Part shown: one piece after another, positions 6,974 to 13,034 of the stretch
How positions within the stretch are numbered: the stretch's first letter is position 1
Layout: each line of letters begins with the position of its first letter
Assembly (NCBI GenBank): GCA_002345025.1
Contig: DDUX01000027.1
Coordinates: 1 to 13,034 of the forward strand
DNA from: Candidatus Accumulibacter iunctus
GTDB lineage: Bacteria > Pseudomonadota > Gammaproteobacteria > Burkholderiales > Rhodocyclaceae
DNA: 13,034 nucleotides
Direction: 5' to 3'
Program-made: the position numbers and the translations under genes
The notes under the pieces: model-generated
Told to the model about the DNA's origin: nothing
The model's input: the letters and a program-made list of their open reading frames with translations, nothing else
The model's database searches: none

Positions 6974-7030
6974 CGGCAGCGTCTCCGGTAACCCCCTCAC
7001 CCGCAACCAGCCCCAGGACCCTCCTTCTTC

Positions 7031-8932
7031 ATGGCACTGTTACAGATAGCGGAACCCGGCGAGTCGACGGCGCCGCACCAGCACCGGCTGGCCGTCGGCA
7101 TCGACCTTGGTACCACCAACTCGCTCGTCGCCACCGTCCGCAGCGGCCTGACGGTCGTCCTCGGCGACGAGCTCGGTCGGCCGCTGCTGCCTTCGGTCGT
7201 GCGCTACCTGCCCGACGGTCATACCGAGGTCGGCTACGAGGCGCAGGCCCGGCAGGCGGAGGATCCGCGCAACACGGTCGTCTCGGTAAAGCGTTTCATG
7301 GGCCGCGGGCTGAGCGACATCGCCAACCATGAAGGCATGCCCTACGTCTTCGATGATCGCCCCGGCATGCTGCGAGTACACACGGCGGCGGGCATCAGGA
7401 GCCCGGTCGAAGTCTCGGCCGACATTCTGCGGGTCCTGCGGCTGCGCGCCGAGGCGTCGCTCGCCGGACCACTGGTCGCGGCGGTGATCACGGTGCCGGC
7501 CTACTTCGACGACGCGCAGCGGCAGGCGACGAAGGACGCGGCCCGACTGGCCGGGGTGCCGCTGATCCGGCTGCTCAACGAGCCCACCGCGGCAGCGATC
7601 GCCTACGGACTCGACAACGCCGCCGAAGGCATCTACGCCGTCTACGACCTCGGTGGCGGCACTTTCGACATTTCGATCCTCAGGCTGACGCGCGGCATCT
7701 TCGAGGTTCTCGCCACCGGCGGCGACTCGGCTCTCGGCGGCGACGACTTCGACCACCGCATCTTCTGCTGGATTCTCGAGGCAGCCGGTCTGCAACCGCT
7801 CTCGGTCGAGGATGCGCGCATGTTGCTGACGCGCGCGCGCGAAGCCAAGGAGTATCTGAGCTTCCATGGCATGGCGCCGATCAACGCCCGTCTTAACAGC
7901 GGCGAAGTGGTCGATCTGACGTTGAGTACCGAGACCTTTACCGAGATTACGCGCACCCTCGTCGCGAAGACCATGCAGCCGGTCAAGAAGGCGCTGCGCG
8001 ACGCCGGCCTGTCGGTCAGCGAGGTCAAGGGCGTGGTGATGGTCGGCGGCGCGACGCGCATGCCGCAGGTGCAGCGGGCAGTCGGTGATTTCTTCCGCCA
8101 GGACCCGTTGAACAACCTCGATCCCGACAAGGTGGTGGCCATCGGCGCCGCCAAGCAGGCCAACCTGCTCGCCGGCAACGGCCGCTCCGGCGACGACTGG
8201 TTGCTGCTCGATGTCATTCCGCTGTCCCTGGGGATCGAGACGATGGGCGGCCTCGTCGAGAAGATCATCACGCGCAATTCGACCATTCCAACGGCCCGCG
8301 CGCAGGAATTCACGACCTTTCGCGACGGCCAGACGGCGCTCGCCGTGCATGTCGTCCAGGGCGAGCGCGAACTCGTCTCCGACTGCCGTTCGCTGGCACG
8401 CTTCGAGCTGCACGGAATTCCGCCGATGGTCGCCGGCGCCGCGCGCATTCGCGTCAGCTTCCAGGTCGATGCCGACGGTCTGCTGGCCGTCAGCGCGCGC
8501 GAGCAGACCTCGGGAGCGGCGGCAAGCATCGTCGTCAAGCCGTCCTATGGATTGTCCGACGACGAGATCGCCCTGATGCTCCGGGACTCGCTGCTGCACG
8601 TGCGCGAGGATGCCGCGCTGCGGGCCCTCAAGGAGTCGCAGGTGGACGCGCAGCGGCTGCTCGAAGCGGTGCGCTCGGCACTGGCGAGCGACGGCGAACT
8701 GCTGTCTGACGACGAACGGTCTCGGGTCGAGGAAGACATCAGGCGACTCGAAGGCGCCGCGCGTGGCGACAATCGCCGGCAGATCATGCTGGCGATCGAC
8801 GATCTCGAGGCGGACACCAAGGATTTCGCCGCGCGCCGGATGGACAAGTCGATCCGGCAGGCCTTTGCCGGGCGCAACATCAGCGACATCGAGAGCGCTG
8901 CCCTGCCGGCGCGAAGCGGAGAAGCGAAATGA
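7031..8932 (+). CDS. hscA: Fe-S assembly chaperone HscA (Hsp70 family)
   Basis: HscA is a specialised Hsp70 that uses ATP to help release the nascent cluster from IscU by binding its LPPVK motif. The 633-residue protein starts MALLQIAEPG, nearly identical to E. coli HscA. The nucleotide-binding domain (about 20-390) shows GIDLGTTNS at 23-31, YDLGGGTFDISIL for phosphate binding and MVGGATRMP. The substrate-binding domain and helical lid fill the rest. It is slightly longer than E. coli HscA (616). The ribosome site is weak (AGGA at 7015-7018). Its stop overlaps the fdx start by ATGA at 8929-8932. Confidence 0.98.
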   Translation: MALLQIAEPGESTAPHQHRLAVGIDLGTTNSLVATVRSGLTVVLGDELGRPLLPSVVRYLPDGHTEVGYEAQARQAEDPRNTVVSVKRFMGRGLSDIANHEGMPYVFDDRPGMLRVHTAAGIRSPVEVSADILRVLRLRAEASLAGPLVAAVITVPAYFDDAQRQATKDAARLAGVPLIRLLNEPTAAAIAYGLDNAAEGIYAVYDLGGGTFDISILRLTRGIFEVLATGGDSALGGDDFDHRIFCWILEAAGLQPLSVEDARMLLTRAREAKEYLSFHGMAPINARLNSGEVVDLTLSTETFTEITRTLVAKTMQPVKKALRDAGLSVSEVKGVVMVGGATRMPQVQRAVGDFFRQDPLNNLDPDKVVAIGAAKQANLLAGNGRSGDDWLLLDVIPLSLGIETMGGLVEKIITRNSTIPTARAQEFTTFRDGQTALAVHVVQGERELVSDCRSLARFELHGIPPMVAGAARIRVSFQVDADGLLAVSAREQTSGAAASIVVKPSYGLSDDEIALMLRDSLLHVREDAALRALKESQVDAQRLLEAVRSALASDGELLSDDERSRVEEDIRRLEGAARGDNRRQIMLAIDDLEADTKDFAARRMDKSIRQAFAGRNISDIESAALPARSGEAK

Positions 8933-9270
8933 CCCCGATCATCGTCCTGCCGCATGTCGAGCTCTGTCCCGACGGAGCGCTCTTCGACGCCAGGGCTGGC
9001 GAGTCGATCTGCCAGAATCTGCTCGAGAACGGCATTGCCGTTGAGCACGCCTGCGAAATGTCCTGCGCGTGTACGACCTGCCACGTCATCGTTCGCGAAG
9101 GCTTTGCCTCCCTCGAACCCTCCGACGAAGTGGAGGATGACCTCCTCGACAAGGCATGGGGGCTCGAACCCAACTCCCGCCTCTCGTGCCAGGCGATCGT
9201 CGGTCAGACACCGCTGGTCATCGAGATCCCGCGTTACTCGATCAACATGGTCAAGGAGGGCAAGCGATGA
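8929..9270 (+). CDS. fdx: ISC-type [2Fe-2S] ferredoxin Fdx
   Basis: Fdx is an adrenodoxin-type ferredoxin that provides electrons for cluster assembly on IscU. The 113-residue protein has cluster ligands C42, C48, C51 and C87, plus the additional conserved C46 of the ISC ferredoxins, in HACEMSCACTTCHV and RLSCQA. The C-terminal EIPRYSINM is typical. The start overlaps the hscA stop and the stop overlaps the iscX start (ATGA both times), so translation is probably coupled on both sides. Confidence 0.98.
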   Translation: MTPIIVLPHVELCPDGALFDARAGESICQNLLENGIAVEHACEMSCACTTCHVIVREGFASLEPSDEVEDDLLDKAWGLEPNSRLSCQAIVGQTPLVIEIPRYSINMVKEGKR

Positions 9271-9461
9271 AGTGGACCGACATCAATGAAGTGGCCATCG
9301 AACTGGCCGATGCGCATCCGGACGTTGACCCGCTGCGGATCAACTTCGTCGATCTGATGAACTGGGTACTCGCCCTGCCCGGCTTTGCAGACGATCCCCG
9401 GCACTGTGGCGAGAAGGTCCTCGAGGCGATCCAGCAGGCCTGGATCGACGAGTTGGCATGA
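9267..9461 (+). CDS. iscX: IscX (YfhJ) family Fe-S assembly protein
   Basis: IscX is a small acidic protein that binds iron and IscS and modulates cluster assembly. The 64-residue product begins MKWTDINEVAIELADAHPD and contains DPLRINFVDLMNWVLALPGF, both diagnostic of the family, and has the usual size (about 66). The start at 9267 is fixed by homology and by AAGGAGG at 9253-9259, inside the fdx end. The stop overlaps the next start by ATGA at 9458-9461. Confidence 0.96.
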   Translation: MKWTDINEVAIELADAHPDVDPLRINFVDLMNWVLALPGFADDPRHCGEKVLEAIQQAWIDELA

Positions 9462-9847
9462 AGCCCGACGATTTTGGCGGCAGCCAGCGCAACGTTCTTG
9501 GCGGTCCACTGGGCTCGTGCAGCGAACGTCCGATGACGGGCTTCTTCCGCGATGGCTGCTGCAACACCAGCGACGAGGACCTGGGCAGTCACACGATCTG
9601 CGTCGTCCTGACCGCCGACTTCCTCGAGTTCTCGAAGCTGCGCGGCAACGATCTGTCGACGCCGCGCCCCGAGTACGCTTTTCCCGGCCTCAAGGCGGGC
9701 GATCGCTGGTGCCTCTGCGCGGCCCGCTGGCGCGAGGCGCTGCAGGCTGGCAAGGCACCTCTGGTCGTCCTCAATGCGACCAATGAGGCCTGCCTGCTGA
9801 TCGTCGGCCTCGACGACCTCAAGCGGCACGCGGTCGACCTCAACTGA
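9458..9847 (+). CDS. DUF2237 family protein (COG3651), coupled to iscX
   Basis: This 129-residue soluble protein has no experimentally known function that I can name. The segments RNVLGG, MTGFFRDGCCNT, GSHTICVVLT, FLEFSKLRGNDLSTPRPEY, FPGLKAGDRWCLCAARW and VVLNATNEACL match my memory of the DUF2237 family. Seven cysteines occur in 129 residues: C21, C34, C35, C48, C85, C87 and C112. The CC pair at 34-35 and the CLC motif at 85-87 lie in conserved segments, so metal or cluster binding is conceivable but not shown. The start codon overlaps the iscX stop (ATGA), making it the apparent last gene of the isc operon. I found no convincing terminator in the 61 bp that follow. Confidence 0.85.
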   Translation: MKPDDFGGSQRNVLGGPLGSCSERPMTGFFRDGCCNTSDEDLGSHTICVVLTADFLEFSKLRGNDLSTPRPEYAFPGLKAGDRWCLCAARWREALQAGKAPLVVLNATNEACLLIVGLDDLKRHAVDLN

Positions 9848-9908
9848 TCCTCGCCGGCGACCACCGCCACCAGCCACCGGCGGCGAATCGACGACCGGCA
9901 GGGACGAC

Positions 9909-11015
9909 TCAGGCGATCAGCAGCGACGTCGGCGCGCTCGCACCGGCGTAGTAGAGGCGAACGCCGACCTGATACAGACGCCCCGCATGCAGGACGGCGT
10001 CGATGCGTGCATTGGCGGCAGTGCCGCTGTCGTCGTCGGCCGCGATCTGCACGTTGCCGGCCGGGGTGAGCTCGAAGAGAACCATCACGGTGTCGGAGCT
10101 GCCGGTGGTCTGCAACCGGTAACTGCGTGTCTCGGGCGGCCGGAAATCGAATACGCGTGTTTCGCCGCCGCCCAACTGCAGGTTCTGCGCCACACCGGGC
10201 GCCAGCGTCGGACGTGCCGGCTGGGCAGCCGACCCGGGATAAGTCTGCCGGATCCAGTCCCTGTCGGCTGCAGAGAGTCCGCCCTTCGGCTGCAGCCCGG
10301 CGCGATACGCGGCCGGCTCGATGATCAGGCCGGCGCCGAAGGCATACTCCATCACCGAGTCGGGATCCCAGGTGCTTCCCTTGACCTCCGCCGGACTGAT
10401 CTGGCGCAGGATGTTGAAGTCGATGTACTTCACATCCCAGTTGTTGGGCGGACCCTGAAAGTAGCGCCGTACGGCATCGGTGTTCCAGGTGATGCCGGCG
10501 AACGGATTCTGGTGCTCGTGCTCGAGGCCGAGCGCATGACCGATCTCGTGCATTGCCGTGTCGCGCCCGTAGGGCGTATCGAGCGGCCAGCCGAAGTTCA
10601 TCGTTCGCTGCCGCGGGTCGCGTATCGCCAGATTGTCACGCCCGACGTAGGACCACGATCCTGCCGACTGATCGAAGGCGATCCGCAGCGTGGCCTCTTC
10701 CGCTCGCGCGACTTCCCTGAAACTGATGCCGATTCCCAGCCCGAACCAGGCGGCGAAGGCCTGCCGGACGGCTTCGATGTCACTCGGCTTGCCCTTCCAG
10801 CTGTCGCCGACAGCGTCAGCGGGCTGAAAACAGTGGTAGCTCAGCTGCGTTCCGTTGACCCACTTCTTGCCACCGGCAACGATTGCCCGCGCCCGCTCCG
10901 GCGCAACTGCCGGATCGAACTGGCGCGGCTCGACTATCGGCTGGCAGCAATAGCGCAGGCCGCCCGCATCTTCGATGGGGGTTGTCACTTGTTCAGTCCG
11001 GGGATCGCCTGCCAT
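9909..11015 (-). CDS. Zinc metalloprotease of the metzincin type with PPC-like C-terminal domain
   Basis: This 368-residue protein is probably a zinc endopeptidase. The signature HEIGHALGLEH is complete: H156, E157, H160 and H166. A Met-turn candidate SVMEY follows at 220-224, as in astacins and matrixins. WVNGTQLSYHCF upstream resembles the start of the catalytic domain in that group. The last 90 residues (about 277-368), with TRVFDFRPPETRSYRLQTTG and IAADDDSG, look like a pre-peptidase C-terminal (PPC) beta-sandwich. I chose the ATG at 11015 because GAGGAG lies just upstream; an in-frame extension to 11135 has no such support. Neither start gives a visible signal peptide, which is odd for a protease of this class. 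It is convergent with the isc operon. Confidence 0.85.
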   Translation of the reverse strand: MAGDPRTEQVTTPIEDAGGLRYCCQPIVEPRQFDPAVAPERARAIVAGGKKWVNGTQLSYHCFQPADAVGDSWKGKPSDIEAVRQAFAAWFGLGIGISFREVARAEEATLRIAFDQSAGSWSYVGRDNLAIRDPRQRTMNFGWPLDTPYGRDTAMHEIGHALGLEHEHQNPFAGITWNTDAVRRYFQGPPNNWDVKYIDFNILRQISPAEVKGSTWDPDSVMEYAFGAGLIIEPAAYRAGLQPKGGLSAADRDWIRQTYPGSAAQPARPTLAPGVAQNLQLGGGETRVFDFRPPETRSYRLQTTGSSDTVMVLFELTPAGNVQIAADDDSGTAANARIDAVLHAGRLYQVGVRLYYAGASAPTSLLIA

Positions 11016-11052
11016 CTGATTCTCCTCTGCAGCTCGGTTGATCACGCGGGTT

Positions 11053-11088
11053 GAGTCCTCCTGCTGCAGTCGTGGACGAGCAGGACTC
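11053..11088. repeat. Imperfect inverted repeat upstream of the metalloprotease gene
   Basis: The left arm GAGTCCTCCTGCT (11053-11065) pairs with the right arm AGCAGGACTC (11079-11088) over 10 bp with a 3-nt bulge. Two more pairs (one a wobble) extend it outward to 11051-11090. The loop is 13 nt. It lies 38 bp from the protease start codon, so it could be an mRNA leader structure or an operator. No T-tract follows on either strand. Confidence 0.4.
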
Positions 11089-11228
11089 GACTCCCGGCCG
11101 GTTGTCAGCATGCCGCTTGCCGCGCCCATGGTCAACCGCTGATCGCAGTGGTCGTCGACAGCGCGCCAGGCCGGCGACCGCCATGCGCCCCGTCCAGTCG
11201 GCAGAGGGCGAACAGTGTCAAGCGCTCA

Positions 11229-11257
11229 TTGACCGTGGTAATGCCAGCCTGTAGAAT
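11229..11257 (+). promoter_or_regulatory. Promoter of the tRNA operon
   Basis: TTGACC (11229-11234, five of six) and TAGAAT (11252-11257, five of six) are separated by exactly 17 bp. The discriminator that follows, GCCGCC, is GC-rich, as is typical of stable-RNA promoters under stringent control. Predicted start near 11264 leaves a leader of only about 5 nt before tRNA-Pro. The 250-bp gap around it (11016-11268) otherwise holds only the protease leader and the inverted repeat. Confidence 0.75.
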
Positions 11258-11268
11258 GCCGCCTTTCG

Positions 11269-11345
11269 CGGGGCGTAGCGCAGCCTGGTAGCGCATCTGC
11301 TTTGGGAGCAGAGGGTCGTGAGTTCGAATCCCACCGCCCCGACCA
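11269..11345 (+). tRNA. tRNA-Pro (anticodon TGG)
   Basis: The acceptor stem CGGGGCG (11269-11275) pairs with CGCCCCG (11335-11341), followed by discriminator A and an encoded CCA. The anticodon stem TCTGC/GCAGA encloses the loop TTTGGGA, giving anticodon TGG for proline. The T loop GTTCGAATC is canonical. First gene of a three-tRNA operon; 76 nt separate it from the next. Confidence 0.97.
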
Positions 11346-11421
11346 GTTGGATTTGCAGCAGTTGCCAGAAACAGCAGGATGCGATACCCCGGGAATGCAG
11401 TCGCCTGCAGGTGTCGCACTC

Positions 11422-11498
11422 GCGCCCGTAGCTCAACCGGATAGAGCACCGGCCTTCTAAGCCGGGGGTCGTGAGTTCGAGTCTCGCCGGGCGCGCCA
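11422..11498 (+). tRNA. tRNA-Arg (anticodon TCT)
   Basis: The acceptor stem GCGCCCG (11422-11428) pairs with CGGGCGC (11488-11494), followed by discriminator G and an encoded CCA. The anticodon stem CCGGC/GCCGG encloses CTTCTAA, giving anticodon TCT, which reads the AGA/AGG arginine codons. The T arm GAGTTCGAGTCTC is canonical. It ends only 7 nt before tRNA-His. Confidence 0.97.
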
Positions 11499-11505
11499 AA
11501 CTAAC

Positions 11506-11582
11506 GGCGGTGTTAGCTCAGTTGGTAGAGCACTGGATTGTGATTCCAGGAGTCACGGGTTCGAATCCCGTACATCGCCCCA
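11506..11582 (+). tRNA. tRNA-His (anticodon GTG)
   Basis: The anticodon stem CTGGA/TCCAG encloses TTGTGAT, giving anticodon GTG. The first base, G at 11506, is the extra G-1 specific to tRNA-His and pairs with C at 11579 (position 73). The seven-pair acceptor stem GCGGTGT/ACATCGC follows, and CCA (11580-11582) is encoded. The T loop GGTTCGAATCC is canonical. Last tRNA of the operon. Confidence 0.97.
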
Positions 11583-11835
11583 GTCATCCAGAACCCCGCT
11601 GGCACGCACGGTCGTTGCCGACGTCAGCGGGCAGCCCTCGCCGGGCTCTCCACCAGCGTCATTCCCCATGCCACTTGCCGGCGCCGCCAGTGCTGCCTTG
11701 CGGTCGGTCGGCAGCAGTTCCAGCCGGCCGCGCCGCGTGACACCCCCGGGCGGCGGGCTATCGTGCCTCTTTGCCTGACGGATGGTCTACAATTCCGGCT
11801 CCGATTCATGCTGAAAAGCGAGTGCAGGGACATCG
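11583..11835. other. Non-coding gap between tRNA-His and the small membrane protein gene
   Basis: About 250 bp with no credible gene. It contains the two hairpins after tRNA-His and a possible -10 hexamer TACAAT at 11788-11793 for the downstream gene. No -35 at usual spacing matches well. The ribosome site AGGGA at 11826-11830 closes the gap. Open frames here overlap the tRNAs or run antisense and lack homology I recognise. Confidence 0.5.
11595..11631 (+). terminator. Hairpin after the tRNA operon, possible terminator or processing signal
   Basis: CCCGCTG (11595-11601) pairs perfectly with CAGCGGG (11625-11631), extended inward by two pairs, over a long loop. A second small hairpin, AGCCC/GGGCT, follows at 11633-11647. 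Neither has a T-tract, so intrinsic termination is uncertain. Position, 12 nt after tRNA-His, is the main support. Confidence 0.3.
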
Positions 11836-12228
11836 ATGAAGCCTCGAGCGCAAGGAACTCCCCTGACAACACCCGGCGGCGGGCTGGTCGGCCGGATTCT
11901 GGCGACGCTCGTCGGGGCGCTGCTGCTGCTCGCCGCCTTCATGTTCTCGCTCGTCGCGCTGGGCGTTCTGGTGGTTGGCGGTCTGCTCGTCTACGCTTAC
12001 CTGCGCTGGAAAACCCGCCATCTGCGCCGGCACCTGGCGGCGCAGATGCAACAGGCGGCGAACCAGCGCGCGCATGGCGACGGGGTGGTGATCGACGGCG
12101 AAGTGCTTGGCGATGCCGAGTACGAGGGCCGGCCCGGCTCATCCGCCGCCACGGGCGGGGCGGCACTGCTTCTCCCGCCGACTGACGGTCGCCCTGCCGA
12201 CGACGCAACCGCTGACCGCGCCCGCTGA
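11836..12228 (+). CDS. Small hypothetical inner-membrane protein
   Basis: This 130-residue protein is not a family I can name. After a short polar N terminus, residues about 20-57 form one continuous hydrophobic stretch, probably a two-helix hairpin (roughly 21-37 and 40-57). A basic segment, RWKTRHLRRHL at 57-67, follows and should be cytoplasmic by the positive-inside rule. The tail is soluble, contains VVIDGEVLGDAEYEG at about 84-98, and ends in low-complexity Ala/Pro/Asp sequence. AGGGA sits 5 nt before the ATG. It lies 48 bp upstream of the transglycosylase gene and may be cotranscribed with it. Confidence 0.7.
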   Translation: MKPRAQGTPLTTPGGGLVGRILATLVGALLLLAAFMFSLVALGVLVVGGLLVYAYLRWKTRHLRRHLAAQMQQAANQRAHGDGVVIDGEVLGDAEYEGRPGSSAATGGAALLLPPTDGRPADDATADRAR

Positions 12229-12276
12229 CCAGCCGCCGCCGCGCCCCCGACCTCTCACCTGCCCCTGCATCCGGCC

Positions 12277-13034
12277 ATGAAAACTACTCGCACCATCCTC
12301 TTCGCCAGCCTGAGCCTGATCATTCACACCGCCGCCGCGCAGACAGGGGCTACCGGCGACCGCTTTTCTCCGTGCATGGCCGGATTGCGCTCCGACGCAG
12401 CGGCGAAAGGCGTGCCGACAGCGGCTTTCGATCGCCTGACGAAAGGGCTGAGCCCGGACATGAGCGTGCTGGAGTTCCTCGACTACCAGCCCGAGTTCCG
12501 CACGCCGATCTGGGATTACCTCGCCGGCCTGGTGGACGACGAGCGGGTCGCCGACGCGCTGGTGTTGCGGCAGCAGTGGGCTGCGCCGCTCGCCGCCGCC
12601 GCCGAGCGCTACCGAGTCGACGCGGACACCGTCATCGCCGTCTGGGGTGTCGAGAGCAACTTCGGGCGCAACTTCGGCAAGCGGCCGCTGCTCACTTCGC
12701 TCGCCACGCTCTCCTGCTACGGACGGCGGCAGCCCTTCTTTCGCGGTGAGTTCCTCAGCACGCTGAAGATCCTCGATGCCGGCGACATCGCCCCGGAACG
12801 TCTGGTCGGCTCGTGGGCGGGCGCCTTTGGACACACCCAGTTCATGCCCTCGACCTTCCTGCGTCTGGCCGTCGACGGCGACGGCGACGGCAAGCGTGAC
12901 CTGATCGACAGCGTGCCCGACGCCCTGGCCTCGACCGCCAACTTCCTCAACCGGGCCGGCTGGCGCGCAGGGGAACCCTGGGGCTACGAGATCCTCCTGC
13001 CAGCCGGCTTCGATGCCGGCGTCGCCGGCCGGAC
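12277..13034 (+). CDS. Lytic murein transglycosylase, MltB/SLT_2 family (partial, 3' end outside window)
   Basis: This 252-codon open frame runs off the window edge. The enzyme should cleave the MurNAc-GlcNAc bond of peptidoglycan in the periplasm with formation of a 1,6-anhydro ring. A signal peptide is visible (KTTRTILFASLSLIIHTAAA), with no lipobox, so a soluble periplasmic form is likely rather than a lipoprotein. The catalytic glutamate is E126 in VWGVESNFGRN, and GSWAGAFGHTQFMPSTF is the classic MltB motif. DGDGDGKRDLIDSVPDALAS matches the DGDG segment of the family. No strong ribosome site precedes the ATG at 12277. The C terminus cannot be seen, so the exact subfamily is open. Confidence 0.92.
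   Translation, partial: MKTTRTILFASLSLIIHTAAAQTGATGDRFSPCMAGLRSDAAAKGVPTAAFDRLTKGLSPDMSVLEFLDYQPEFRTPIWDYLAGLVDDERVADALVLRQQWAAPLAAAAERYRVDADTVIAVWGVESNFGRNFGKRPLLTSLATLSCYGRRQPFFRGEFLSTLKILDAGDIAPERLVGSWAGAFGHTQFMPSTFLRLAVDGDGDGKRDLIDSVPDALASTANFLNRAGWRAGEPWGYEILLPAGFDAGVAGR

Noticed and set aside
9851..9886. GC-rich inverted repeats between the DUF2237 and metalloprotease genes as a bidirectional terminator
   Set aside because: Several competing short stems of 5-6 bp with long loops and no T-tract on either strand; ordinary for such GC-rich sequence.
11471..11740. Open frame starting inside tRNA-Arg and running through tRNA-His
   Set aside because: It overlaps two well-folded tRNA genes and has no recognisable family.
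12870..12893. GACGGC tandem triplet pairs as a microsatellite
   Set aside because: They encode the DGDGDG segment that belongs to the conserved MltB-family motif.

Overview
This window is high-GC chromosomal DNA from a proteobacterium, most probably a betaproteobacterium. The isc gene set and the layout of the genes around it suggest the Rhodocyclales or a close relative, but that placement is an inference. It carries a complete iron-sulfur (Fe-S) cluster assembly (ISC) operon and its flanks. I see no insertion sequence, phage gene or CRISPR array.

Region 1 (30-1697): suhB and trmJ are divergent and share a 66-bp gap that contains a perfect UUCG-capped hairpin. From memory, suhB and trmJ also lie next to iscR in E. 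coli, so this edge is conserved.

Region 2 (1698-9847): one co-directional block reads cysE - iscR - nifS-like - iscS - iscU - iscA - hscB - hscA - fdx - iscX - DUF2237. CysE makes O-acetylserine, the precursor of cysteine. Two cysteine desulfurases can take sulfur from cysteine, and IscU is the scaffold. HscB and HscA are the dedicated chaperones, Fdx supplies electrons and IscA is an A-type carrier. IscX is the small iron-binding modulator. The last four genes (hscA, fdx, iscX, DUF2237) are joined by ATGA stop/start overlaps, so the poorly understood DUF2237 protein looks like a translationally coupled member of the operon.

The most notable regulatory observation is a pair of near-consensus IscR type-1 operators. 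One (1698-1722) overlaps a sigma70-like promoter in front of cysE. The other (2502-2526) overlaps a better promoter in front of iscR and extends over the last codons of cysE. IscR here keeps C92, C98, C104 and H107, the cluster ligands. The simplest reading is that IscR represses both its own operon and cysE, tying cysteine synthesis to Fe-S status.

Region 3 (9848-11015): a convergent gene encodes a metzincin-type zinc metalloprotease with a PPC-like C-terminal domain and no visible signal peptide.

Region 4 (11229-11582): a tRNA operon, tRNA-Pro(TGG), tRNA-Arg(TCT) and tRNA-His(GTG), all with encoded CCA, sits behind a clear promoter with a GC-rich discriminator.

Region 5 (11583-13034): a non-coding stretch, a small unnamed membrane protein, and the 5' part of an MltB-type lytic transglycosylase that runs off the window. 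No stretch over 300 bp lacks a gene; the two largest gaps, about 250 bp each, are described in the entries around the tRNA operon.
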